A model generated the notes under the pieces. The model was given only the letters and a program-made list of their open reading frames with translations, had not been told where the DNA came from and made no database searches. From Pseudomonadota bacterium (GTDB lineage: Bacteria; Myxococcota; Myxococcia; Myxococcales; Myxococcaceae): a stretch of 64,000 bases of DNA. A program made the translations under genes and the position numbers. This document shows positions 32,959-41,006 of this stretch, in pieces; the stretch's first letter is position 1; every line of letters begins with the position of its first letter. The DNA lies in the NCBI GenBank assembly GCA_023426545.1, contig JAFAAN010000088.1, positions 62,001-126,000 on the forward strand. The letters are read 5' to 3'.

Positions 32959-35900
32959 ATGGAACATGTGACGCACCGTCCCATCCAGAAGGTCCTCTGC
33001 GCCAACCGCGGTGAGATTGCCATCCGCGTCTTCCGCGCCTGCAACGAGCTGGGCATCCGCACCGTCGCCATCTACAGCGACGAGGACCGCACCCACGAGC
33101 ACCGCCACAAGGCCGACGAGGCGTATCTCGTCGGCCGGGGCAAGCGGCCGGTGGACGCCTACCTGGGCATCGACGAAATCCTCGACGTGGCGGAGAGGGC
33201 CGGCGTGGACGCCATCCACCCCGGCTACGGCTTCCTGTCGGAGAACGCCGCCTTCGCGGAGGCCTGTGAGCGGCGCGGCATCCGCTTCATCGGCCCGCGA
33301 TCGGACGTGGTCCGCGCCATGGGCGACAAGGTCGCGGCCAAGCGGCTGGCGGAGGAGGCCGGCGTGCCGGTGGTGCCGGGCGTGACGCTGGAGGGTGACG
33401 ACGCGCGCGTGCTGGCACAAGCCCGGGACTTCTTCGCCCAGAGCGGCGGCCCCATCCTGGTGAAGGCCGCGCACGGCGGCGGCGGACGCGGCATGCGCGT
33501 GGTGCGCGAGGCGAAGGCGCTGGAGGACGCGCTGGCCTCCGCGCGCTCGGAGGCGAAGAGCGCCTTCGGCTCCTCGGCGGTGTTCCTGGAGCGCTTCCTG
33601 GAGCGCGTGCGGCATATCGAGGTGCAGCTGCTGGGCGACCTGCACGGCAACCTCGTCCACCTGCACGAGCGCGACTGCTCCGTGCAGCGGCGCCACCAGA
33701 AGGTCATCGAGATTGCTCCCGCCCCCAACCTGGCTCTAGCGGTGAAGGAGGCCATCTGCGACGCGGCGGTGCGGCTGGCGCGGAAGGCCGGCTACTCCAG
33801 CGCGGGCACCGCCGAGTTCCTGGTGGCCAACGACGCCTTCTACTTCATCGAGTGCAACGCCCGCCTCCAGGTGGAGCACACCGTCACCGAGCAGGTGACG
33901 GGCGTGGACCTGGTCCAGAGTCAGATTCGCATCGCGGAGGGCTACCGGCTGGACGCGCCGGAGGTGGGCATCCCCCGGCAGGAGGACGTGGTGCCCCGCG
34001 GCTACGCGGTGCAGCTGCGCGTCACCACGGAGGACCCGGCCCAGCAGTTCATGCCGGACGCGGGCGTCATCACCGCCTGGCGCGCCGCCACCGGCTTCGG
34101 CATCCGGCTGGACGGCTCCAACGGCTACACCAACGCCGTCATCTCGCCCTACTACGACTCCATGCTGGTGAAGGTCATCGCGTACGCGCCCACCTTCCAG
34201 GGCGCGGTGATGAAGGGCCAGCGCGCCCTGCGCGAGTTCCGCATCCGAGGCGTGAAGACGAACCTGCCCTTCCTGGAGAACGTGCTGGCCCACCCGGCCT
34301 TCCAGCAGGGCGAGACCTACACCCGCTTCATCGACGAGACGCCGGAGCTGTTCCACCTGGGGCCCCGGCGGAACCGGGCCACCAAGCTGCTCCAGTACCT
34401 GGGTGACGTCACTGTCAACGGCCACCCCACCATCAAGAAGCCGCAGCGGCTCAAGCCCAACCAGTTCCTGGAGCCCCGCCTTCCGGTGATGCCCCCTGGC
34501 CCCGTCCCCCGGGGCACCGCGCAGGTCCTCGCGGAGAAGGGCCCGCGCGGGCTGGCCGACTGGGTGCTGGCGCAGAAGCGCGTGCTGCTGACGGACACCA
34601 CCATGCGGGACGCGCACCAGTCCCTGCTGGCCACGCGCATGCGCACCCGTGACATCCTCCGCGTCGCGCCGGCCACCGCGCGCCTCGCTCCGGAGCTGTT
34701 CAGCCTGGAGAGCTGGGGCGGCGCCACCTTCGACACCGCGTACCGCTTCCTCAACGAAGACCCCTGGGCCCGGCTGCGCGCGCTCAAGGCCGCCGCGCCC
34801 AACCTGCTCCAGCAGATGCTCCTGCGCGGGGCCAACGCGGTGGGCTACACGCGCTACCCGGACAACGTGGTGGAGGCCTTCATCGACGCGGCGGCCGAGG
34901 CCGGCGTGGACGTGTTCCGCATCTTCGACAGCCTCAACGACCTGGGCAGCATGGAGGTCTCCATCCGCCGCGTGCTGACGACGGGCAAGGTGGCGGAGGT
35001 GGCCATCTGCTACACGGGCGACGTCGCCAACCCCAAGCGCACCCGGTACACGCTGGACTACTACGCGGACCTCGCGCGACGCATCGAGGACTCGGGCGCG
35101 CACTTCCTCTGCATCAAGGACATGGCGGGCCTGCTGCGCCCGCGCGCCGCCGCCATGCTGGTGCAGCGCCTGCGCGAGGTGACGCGGCTCCCCATCCACC
35201 TGCACATGCACGATACCTCGGGCAACGGCATCGCCAGCTACCTGGAGGCCATCGAGCACGGCGTGCACGTGGTGGACGTGGCGCTGGGCAGCATGGCGGG
35301 CCTGACGAGCCAGCCCAGCCTCAACGCGCTGGTCAGCGCCCTGCGCGGCCACCCACGGGAGACCGGGCTGGCCAACGCGAGGCTCCAGCCGCTGGCCAAC
35401 TACTGGGAGGACGTGCGCGAGTACTACGCCCCCTTCGAGAGCGGCCTCAAGAGCACCACCAGCGAGGTGTACTACCACGAGATTCCAGGCGGCCAGTATT
35501 CCAACCTCCGGCCGCAGGTGGCGGAGCTGGGGCTGCTCGGCCGCTGGAACGACGTCAAGGACGCCTTCGCGCTGGTCAACGTGCTCGTGGGGGACATCCC
35601 CAAGGTGACACCGTCCTCGAAGATGGTGGGCGACTTCGCCATCTTCCTGCTCAAGAACGGCCTCACCGTGCGCGCCTCCACGCTGGCGGAGGCCGCCGCG
35701 CTCACGCGCCAGAAGCTGATTGAAGAGGCCCCGCGCCTGGACTTCCCCTCCAGCGTGGTGGGCTACTTCCGCGGTGAGCTGGGTCAGCCGCCCAACGGCT
35801 TCCCCGAGGACCTGCGCGCCGCCGTGCTCAAGGGGCTGCCGCGCGTGGAGGGCCGCCCCTCCGCCAGCATGCCGCCGCTGGACCTGGACGCGCTCCAGCG

Positions 35901-36462
35901 CGAGCTGTCCGGGAAGACGGGCCTCGCGCTCACCCGCGTGGACGCCATCTCCAGCGCCCTCTACCCGCGCGTCATGGCGGCCTATCTGGAGGACCTGGCC
36001 CGCTACGAGGACGTCTCCATCCTCGACACGCCGAACTACTTCTACGGCATGGAGGTGGGCCAGGAGATCTGGGTGGAGCTGGAGCCCGGCAAGACGCTGG
36101 TCATCAGCCTGTCCGCCGTGGGCGAGCCGGACGAGGACGGCGTGCGCACCGTCTACTTCGCCCTCAACGGCCACAACCGCACGGTGCAAGTGAGGGATCG
36201 CAGCCGGGCCGCCACCGTGGAGTCCCGCCGCCAGGCGGACCGCGGGAACCCGAACCACGTGGCCGCGAGCATGCCGGGCACCGTCATCGCCGTGCACGCC
36301 AAGGCGGGAGACCGCGTGGAGGCGGGCGCGCCGCTCGTCACCCTGGAAGCCATGAAGATGGAGACGGTGGTGCGGGCGCCGCGGGCGGGCACCGTGGCGG
36401 AGGTCATCCCGGCGCTCAAGGCCGCCATCCAGGGCGGCGACCTGCTGGCGGTGCTCCAGTAG
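32959..36462 (+). CDS. pyc: Pyruvate carboxylase
   Basis: 1167 residues from ATG 32959, full length for the single-chain enzyme, which makes oxaloacetate from pyruvate, bicarbonate and ATP using biotin. Biotin carboxylase, residues 10-460: KVLCANRGEIAIRVFRACNELG, the glycine-rich loop AHGGGGRGMRVV, and FIECNARLQVEHTVTEQVTG. Carboxyltransferase, about 530-1000: LLTDTTMRDAHQSLLATRMRT, CIKDMAGLLRP, HLHMHDTSGNG (metal ligands). The C-terminal biotinyl domain has EAMKMETVV with Lys1133 as the biotin site. It converges on the mcu operon with only 22 bp between stops. Anaplerosis supports gluconeogenesis and sporulation sugars in myxobacteria (inference). Confidence 0.96.
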   Translation: MEHVTHRPIQKVLCANRGEIAIRVFRACNELGIRTVAIYSDEDRTHEHRHKADEAYLVGRGKRPVDAYLGIDEILDVAERAGVDAIHPGYGFLSENAAFAEACERRGIRFIGPRSDVVRAMGDKVAAKRLAEEAGVPVVPGVTLEGDDARVLAQARDFFAQSGGPILVKAAHGGGGRGMRVVREAKALEDALASARSEAKSAFGSSAVFLERFLERVRHIEVQLLGDLHGNLVHLHERDCSVQRRHQKVIEIAPAPNLALAVKEAICDAAVRLARKAGYSSAGTAEFLVANDAFYFIECNARLQVEHTVTEQVTGVDLVQSQIRIAEGYRLDAPEVGIPRQEDVVPRGYAVQLRVTTEDPAQQFMPDAGVITAWRAATGFGIRLDGSNGYTNAVISPYYDSMLVKVIAYAPTFQGAVMKGQRALREFRIRGVKTNLPFLENVLAHPAFQQGETYTRFIDETPELFHLGPRRNRATKLLQYLGDVTVNGHPTIKKPQRLKPNQFLEPRLPVMPPGPVPRGTAQVLAEKGPRGLADWVLAQKRVLLTDTTMRDAHQSLLATRMRTRDILRVAPATARLAPELFSLESWGGATFDTAYRFLNEDPWARLRALKAAAPNLLQQMLLRGANAVGYTRYPDNVVEAFIDAAAEAGVDVFRIFDSLNDLGSMEVSIRRVLTTGKVAEVAICYTGDVANPKRTRYTLDYYADLARRIEDSGAHFLCIKDMAGLLRPRAAAMLVQRLREVTRLPIHLHMHDTSGNGIASYLEAIEHGVHVVDVALGSMAGLTSQPSLNALVSALRGHPRETGLANARLQPLANYWEDVREYYAPFESGLKSTTSEVYYHEIPGGQYSNLRPQVAELGLLGRWNDVKDAFALVNVLVGDIPKVTPSSKMVGDFAIFLLKNGLTVRASTLAEAAALTRQKLIEEAPRLDFPSSVVGYFRGELGQPPNGFPEDLRAAVLKGLPRVEGRPSASMPPLDLDALQRELSGKTGLALTRVDAISSALYPRVMAAYLEDLARYEDVSILDTPNYFYGMEVGQEIWVELEPGKTLVISLSAVGEPDEDGVRTVYFALNGHNRTVQVRDRSRAATVESRRQADRGNPNHVAASMPGTVIAVHAKAGDRVEAGAPLVTLEAMKMETVVRAPRAGTVAEVIPALKAAIQGGDLLAVLQ

Positions 36463-36484
36463 GCGCCGGAGGTGGCGGTGGCCC

Positions 36485-36958
36485 TCAGAAGGTCACCGTC
36501 ATCACCAGCGTGTCCGAATAGGCCCCCACGGGGATGGCCTGCTGGGCGGGGATGCGCCCGTAGATGGGTACGGTGACATCCACGCCGCTCACCGGGATGA
36601 CGGGCCCATAGCGCCCCGTCCCCGACGCGCCGTTGCCCCAGACGAGCAGCCGCGTCGCGTCCAGGTAGAGGTTGTACTCCAGGTGGTGGGTGCCGGACCC
36701 CGCCATGCTGCGCGGCGCGTAGGTGCCCGACCCGCCGGCGCTGATGTCGATGGTGAGGGGCGTCAGCTGCCCGTCGCACCGGTAGGAGATGCTGCCCACC
36801 GAGTCCCGAGGCAGCAGGTCCGTGGTGAGGTAGGTCCCGAAGTTCACGCCCACCGTGGAGCGTATCTGGCAGACGGCGCTCGCCATCCCCGGGAGCAACC
36901 CACACGCCCCCGCTACCGCGAGGGCCATGGCCCGCGCTGCCCTATCTCTCCCCGTCAT
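36485..36958 (-). CDS. mcuD: Spore coat U domain protein, last gene of chaperone-usher operon
   Basis: 157 residues. I choose ATG 36958, which has GAGG 7 bp upstream; GTG 36964 would sit too close. The signal peptide ends near MASA-V. The mature part has the SCPU fold: CQI near the start, YRCDGQLTPLTIDIS, HHLEYNLYLDATRLLVWGNG and the C-terminal donor-strand-like GAYSDTLVMTVTF. Such domains are pilin-like subunits assembled by archaic chaperone-usher systems. The C-terminus resembles that of the first-gene subunit (GTYNDTVVATITF), so they are paralogues. The start lies within the end of the usher gene (overlap 17 bp). Confidence 0.85.
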   Translation of the reverse strand: MTGRDRAARAMALAVAGACGLLPGMASAVCQIRSTVGVNFGTYLTTDLLPRDSVGSISYRCDGQLTPLTIDISAGGSGTYAPRSMAGSGTHHLEYNLYLDATRLLVWGNGASGTGRYGPVIPVSGVDVTVPIYGRIPAQQAIPVGAYSDTLVMTVTF

Positions 36959-39296
36959 GGACACACCTCACAGTTCCCAGGTCGATGACGTTGCCCTCGA
37001 CGGACGGGACGTCCAGCGAGACCGCACAGCGGCCCTTGGGGTAGACGACCGTCGCTGGCAGCCGGCCCTCCGGTAGGCCCACCAGCTCGAACTCGCCGTT
37101 CCAGCCGATGGGCGAGCTCCACTGCTCTCCGTCCTTCACGACGCGAATCTCGCCGTAGGACAGCCAGCGGGTGTCCTCCGCCGAGGTGATGGTCACCTTG
37201 CCCCGGTACGCGCGCACCGTCTGCGTCGCGAAGTCGAGCACCACGCCGCCGCGCTGGTACGTGGCCACCACCTTCTCCGTGGAGGGGATGTACACGTCCA
37301 GCGGCACCTCCTGGTCCGACAGCGAGAGGTGGTTGGCGTTGTAGGCCTGAAGCCGCGTCACCACCAACTCGCCCTGGGCGTCCGTGCGGCCAATGAGGTG
37401 GTGGTTCAGCCGCACGCCCACGCCCTCCACGCCCTTTACGCGGACCAGCGCGAAGCCCTGGTCCACCGCCCGCGTGGGACGCACGCGCCCGCCAATGACG
37501 ACCAGTCCTCCGGCGACCTCCGCCAGCCCGGAGAGCCGTCCCTGGAACCACTCCGCGCCCGCGGTGACGCGGCCCACCCGGGTGTCGTAATCGGCGCGCG
37601 CCATGGCCTGCTCCACCTGCCCCACCCGGCCCTGCACCTGGTAGCCCAGGCCCCCTTCCAGGGGGACCGAGCGGGCGATGTCCACCGACGTGGTGCCCTG
37701 CCCCCGCAGGCCCTGCGAATGGCCCAGCGTGCCCGTGGTGCGCTCGCCGAAGATGGCGTTCAGGTAGACCATGCCCTCCAGCGCGGACTCCCCTCGCGCG
37801 GACTGGCTGCGGCTGGCGGAGAAGGACAGCGTCGACCAGTCCGTCAGCCGCGCGGAGGTGGAGGCCCCCAGCCACGTCGTCCACCCCGCCTTCTGGTAGC
37901 GGGACAGCACGGCCTGGGCGCCCACGCTGACGCGCTCGCCCAGGGCGACGAAGAGCGAGCCGCCCGTCTCGACCTTGGCGTGGTCGTCATCCAGCGCGAG
38001 GCTGGTGTGCGTGTAGGAATCCGTCATGCCCCGGCCGAAGATGGAGCCGCCCACCCAGCGGCGCTGGAGTGAGTAGACGGCGCCGGCCGCCAGTCCCGTG
38101 CGCCGCTCGCTGCGGCTGATGGCCTGCGACAGCTCGAGCTCGCCGAACGGGAGTTGGAAGAGCTGCAGCGCGCCGGTGCTGACCAGGTCGGGCGTCACCT
38201 CCAGCCTCACACCCGGCGTCAGCCACGGCGTGACGCCCATGCGGAAGTTGCCCAGGAGCATCGGACGGCCGAAGTCGAAGTTGTGGATGTTGACGGCCTC
38301 GCGCTCCACACCCGCGGAGAGCCGGAAGTCCGCCACGCCGGGCGACAGCTGTTGCCCGCTGAGGTAGTATGAGGTGTTCACCTCGCTGGTGCGGCCGAAG
38401 GCGTCGCGGATGACGTAGCGCGTGTTGCCCTCGCCCCGTGGCACCGTGAGGTTCTCCAGCCGGAAGGGCCCTGGCGGCAGCTCCTGGCGCCGCATCAGGT
38501 GGCCGTTGACGTAGACCTCCAGGGTGGACGGCGTGGACACGTCACCCGCGTAGTCCTGCATGGGGTTGCGGACGAAGTACGGGTTCAGCTCGAAGGAGCG
38601 CATGAGGTGGAAGCCCGCCACCACCGCGCCACCGCCCAGCACGCCGCCGAAGCCCGTGGACTCACCAGCGACGGCGCGCACCATCTGCTTGGGGAAGTCC
38701 AGGGTGAGCTGCGTGAGCCCCCGCAGGGGCGCCGCGCCCGGCCGCCACCTCGCCTGGGTCGTCAGCAGGCCCCGCCCCACCGACGCGCCGGCCTCGCCAA
38801 AGAAGGTCAACGAGGTATTGCGGGCGTGCGCCGCGTAGTTGAAGAAGCCGCTCGGGCTGCCGCTCACCGAGAAGTCCGCGGGCGCCTGTGGCCCCAGGTT
38901 GACGCGGGTCTGCGTGAACACGGACGCGGGCAGCTCGCAGGTGAGGCTGACGGTCCGCTCATCCATGAGGCACCGACCGCGAGGCGCCAGGGATTGCGCG
39001 GAGAGGTATGTCTTTCCTTCGATGACCTCCTGGCGGCCCCCGAGCGCCACCAGGTCAACGCCCGCGGACTCGAGTGCGGCCACCGGGAGCAGCACGTCCC
39101 CGTCCCGGAGCATGGGGAAGGTGGCGCCGCGAGGGACGCCGTTCAACGTGAAGTCCGCGACGATGGGCATGGGCGGCGTGGACGAAGCCGCGGCCGCCAG
39201 CCCCTCCGAGGCCGCCGGCAAGGACCCCAGGAACAGCGACATGGCCAGGGCCGTGCGCAGGGGCGCACGGCGTACCAGGAGTCGGGTGGGGTCCAT
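36942..39296 (-). CDS. mcuC: Outer-membrane usher of the spore-coat chaperone-usher system
   Basis: 784 residues with a signal peptide (ALAMSLFLGSLPAASEG). The PapC/FimD/CsuD usher plan is clear: an N-terminal domain (VADFTLNGVPRGATFPML), a beta-barrel with alternating aromatic strands (about 130-650, e.g. NPYFVRNPMQDYAGDVSTPSTLEVYVNGHLMRRQELPPGPFRLENL), the plug region in between, and C-terminal domains (TRLQAYNANHLSLSDQEVPLDV; GEFELVGLPEGRLPATVVYPKGRCAVSL). The domain wording and SCPU partners place it in the archaic (sigma/Csu) clade. It lies 9 bp after the chaperone gene. Confidence 0.92.
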   Translation of the reverse strand: MDPTRLLVRRAPLRTALAMSLFLGSLPAASEGLAAAASSTPPMPIVADFTLNGVPRGATFPMLRDGDVLLPVAALESAGVDLVALGGRQEVIEGKTYLSAQSLAPRGRCLMDERTVSLTCELPASVFTQTRVNLGPQAPADFSVSGSPSGFFNYAAHARNTSLTFFGEAGASVGRGLLTTQARWRPGAAPLRGLTQLTLDFPKQMVRAVAGESTGFGGVLGGGAVVAGFHLMRSFELNPYFVRNPMQDYAGDVSTPSTLEVYVNGHLMRRQELPPGPFRLENLTVPRGEGNTRYVIRDAFGRTSEVNTSYYLSGQQLSPGVADFRLSAGVEREAVNIHNFDFGRPMLLGNFRMGVTPWLTPGVRLEVTPDLVSTGALQLFQLPFGELELSQAISRSERRTGLAAGAVYSLQRRWVGGSIFGRGMTDSYTHTSLALDDDHAKVETGGSLFVALGERVSVGAQAVLSRYQKAGWTTWLGASTSARLTDWSTLSFSASRSQSARGESALEGMVYLNAIFGERTTGTLGHSQGLRGQGTTSVDIARSVPLEGGLGYQVQGRVGQVEQAMARADYDTRVGRVTAGAEWFQGRLSGLAEVAGGLVVIGGRVRPTRAVDQGFALVRVKGVEGVGVRLNHHLIGRTDAQGELVVTRLQAYNANHLSLSDQEVPLDVYIPSTEKVVATYQRGGVVLDFATQTVRAYRGKVTITSAEDTRWLSYGEIRVVKDGEQWSSPIGWNGEFELVGLPEGRLPATVVYPKGRCAVSLDVPSVEGNVIDLGTVRCVHDGER

Positions 39297-39305
39297 GGCG
39301 GAGCA

Positions 39306-40073
39306 TCAGCGGGCGCAGGGGGCGGGAGACTCCACGGGTGCTGTCTGACGGAGCACGCCCTGGTCGGTCTCCATCTCCACCTCCACCGTGCGGACCTTGC
39401 GGCAGGCCTTGCCCGCGACCTCCAGGGCGTACACCTGCGAGTCGCCCGCCAGCACGTACCAGCCGGGCTCCTCCTGCTCGACCAGCCGCTTGCCCTGGGC
39501 GTCGAGCCCCCGGACCCGGAGGTTCCGGACGAAGAAGTTCACCGTGCCCGGGTTCTTCACCCGGACGTGGAACTTCGACTCGCGCAATGCGGCCTCTTCA
39601 ATCTGGCCCTGGACGGTCTTCTTCTTGGGTGCGACGAAGACGGGAATCGAGACACGGGTCAGGACATTCAATCCCGTCGCCTGGAGCGAGGGCTGTAGCG
39701 GGGGAAGCTCCTCCACGACGATGCGGAAGGAGCGTTCAGTGTCTTGTGGAGCCGAGGAGGTACCCACCCGGATGGGACGGGACTCCCCGGGCTCCAGCGT
39801 CAACATGGACGGGAAGAAGAACAGGTCCTGCGTCGGCGCGAGCGACATGCGGCCTTCTTCGTCCTGGACCCAGGAATAGACAGAGGCTTGGAAGCGTGTG
39901 GTTTCGTTGCCCTTGTTCCTCACGTTCATCACCACGCCACGGGCGCCTGAATCCAGCTCGAGCCGGACAGGGCTGACGTCGAGCTCGGCGGCGCTCGCAG
40001 TCCCCATGGAGATCCATTCCAAGGCAGCCGTGAGCATCAGGCCGCCAGTCCAGGACAGAAGACGGTTACGCAT
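39306..40073 (-). CDS. mcuB: Periplasmic pilus chaperone (PapD-like)
   Basis: 255 residues. The signal peptide ends at about residue 28 (MGTASA-AE). Two Ig-like domains follow: FFPSMLTLEPGESRPIRV and ERSFRIVVEELPP are the G1/F1 chaperone signatures of the archaic branch, and ISIPVF-like VSIPVFVAPKK ends domain 1. It donates a strand to subunits and delivers them to the usher. It starts 18 bp after the first subunit gene and is followed within 9 bp by the usher. Confidence 0.92.
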   Translation of the reverse strand: MRNRLLSWTGGLMLTAALEWISMGTASAAELDVSPVRLELDSGARGVVMNVRNKGNETTRFQASVYSWVQDEEGRMSLAPTQDLFFFPSMLTLEPGESRPIRVGTSSAPQDTERSFRIVVEELPPLQPSLQATGLNVLTRVSIPVFVAPKKKTVQGQIEEAALRESKFHVRVKNPGTVNFFVRNLRVRGLDAQGKRLVEQEEPGWYVLAGDSQVYALEVAGKACRKVRTVEVEMETDQGVLRQTAPVESPAPCAR

Positions 40074-40091
40074 GTGTTATCGCCCTCCGGC

Positions 40092-40631
40092 TCAGAAGGT
40101 GATGGTGGCGACGACGGTGTCGTTGTACGTGCCGGAGGGAACGTTCTGGCCGCGCGGAACCGTGCCGTAGACGAGCACGGGCACGGGCAGACCCGTGCCG
40201 AGGAACGGGAGGCCCGTGCCCGCGGTGTTGCCCCACACCATGAGCCGGGTGACGTCCTGGTACAGGAAGTACGAGAGGTAGTCAGCCGACGCCGTGTTGC
40301 GCATGCGGCGCAGCGGCGCCGCGTCGGTCGAGCCCGTGCCCGGGTGCAGGCCCTGGCCCAGGGTGATGACCGCGGTGCCGAGCAGGGTGCACTGCACGCT
40401 CAGCGAGCCCGTGCCGAACAGGTCGATGCCCAGCGCGGAGTTGACGATGACGGGGTCGTACGTGCCGAAGTTCAGCGTGCCGCCGCCGATGCCGGAGCCG
40501 ATGCTGCAGGAGCCACCGACGTGGGCGGTGACGTTCAAGTTGGCGGTGGCGGTGGCGGCCTCGGCCGACGAGAAGGCCGCGAGAGACGCGGCGGCGGTGA
40601 CGGCGGCAACGGCGGTCTTGATAGCGTTCAT
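40092..40631 (-). CDS. mcuA: Spore coat U-type major subunit (protein U-like)
   Basis: 179 residues from ATG 40631, with GGAG nine bases upstream. The signal peptide is cut near AEA-ATA (residues 24-27). The SCPU domain begins NLNVTAHVGGSCSIGSG and ends GTYNDTVVATITF, the beta-strand expected for subunit donor-strand exchange. Protein U is a developmental spore-coat protein of M. xanthus and is made by the Mcu chaperone-usher cluster with this gene order. The symbols are assigned by that order and family match. A sigma-54-like promoter lies 50 bp upstream. The coding sequence is followed closely by the chaperone gene. Confidence 0.88.
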   Translation of the reverse strand: MNAIKTAVAAVTAAASLAAFSSAEAATATANLNVTAHVGGSCSIGSGIGGGTLNFGTYDPVIVNSALGIDLFGTGSLSVQCTLLGTAVITLGQGLHPGTGSTDAAPLRRMRNTASADYLSYFLYQDVTRLMVWGNTAGTGLPFLGTGLPVPVLVYGTVPRGQNVPSGTYNDTVVATITF

Positions 40632-40680
40632 TGACAATGCTCCAACCAGCGGCCGGTTGATTCCGGCTGCGTCGGCGCAT

Positions 40681-40696
40681 TGCAACGTGCTCGCCA
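40681..40696 (-). promoter_or_regulatory. Sigma-54 (-24/-12) promoter candidate for mcuABCD
   Basis: Read on the minus strand, the site is TGGCGAGCACGTTGCA. Against TGGCACG-N4-TTGCA it matches 10 of 12 defined positions, with the invariant GG and GC correctly 12 bp apart. It would start transcription about 40 bases before the mcuA ATG. Sigma-54 promoters drive many developmental genes in M. xanthus. Confidence 0.6.
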
Positions 40697-40817
40697 GACT
40701 TCGGGCGGTCCTACGCGCCCCTCCCTTCGGCGCAGGTCGCACGCCTGCCTGGCGTACGCTTCCAAGCAATACGTGAAAGTGATTCCTTGTTTGTTTTCAT
40801 GGCGAAACGCACACATG

Positions 40818-40841
40818 TCCCTGAAGGGAGCCCTTCAGGGA
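40818..40841. repeat. Inverted repeat TCCCTGAAGGG/CCCTTCAGGGA
   Basis: A perfect 10-11-bp dyad 122 bp upstream of the sigma-54-like element and 166 bp past the amidase stop. The position fits either an enhancer for an activator of mcuA or a secondary terminator. Confidence 0.5.
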
Positions 40842-40942
40842 GGGACGGACAGGCGCCGGGGGCCACGCGAGTCCGTTGGCACGCGGCTTCCTGGGGCGGC
40901 GCCTGCCCAGCGGGGAGAACTCCGTTCCCCTGGCGAGGAAGA

Positions 40943-40965
40943 GGATTGCCCACTGCGGGCAATCC
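40943..40965 (-). terminator. Hairpin terminator after the amidase gene
   Basis: GGATTGCCC-N5-GGGCAATCC, a perfect 9-bp stem, lies 41-64 bp past the amidase stop (minus strand). A pyrimidine-rich TCTTCCTCG follows on the transcribed strand. Confidence 0.55.
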
Positions 40966-41006
40966 GCGCGCGCCCCTGGCCAGCCTGCGGGGCACGGCGC
41001 GCGCGC

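Larger units (their letters stand above)
40632..41006. other. 375-bp region between mcuA and the amidase gene
   Basis: No gene supported. It carries the mcuA promoter and leader (40632-40700), an AT-rich patch at 40758-40800 that could bind an activator, an 11-bp dyad (40818-40841) and the probable amidase terminator (40943-40965). Confidence 0.6.

Noticed and set aside
33736..36297. Long open frame antisense to pyruvate carboxylase (853 codons), and similar ones at 41199-43751, 59047-62931, 2226-5681 and 10817-12781
   Set aside because: They mirror genes on the other strand. At this GC content stop codons are rare in shifted frames, and the products are His/Arg/Gln-rich with no family motifs.
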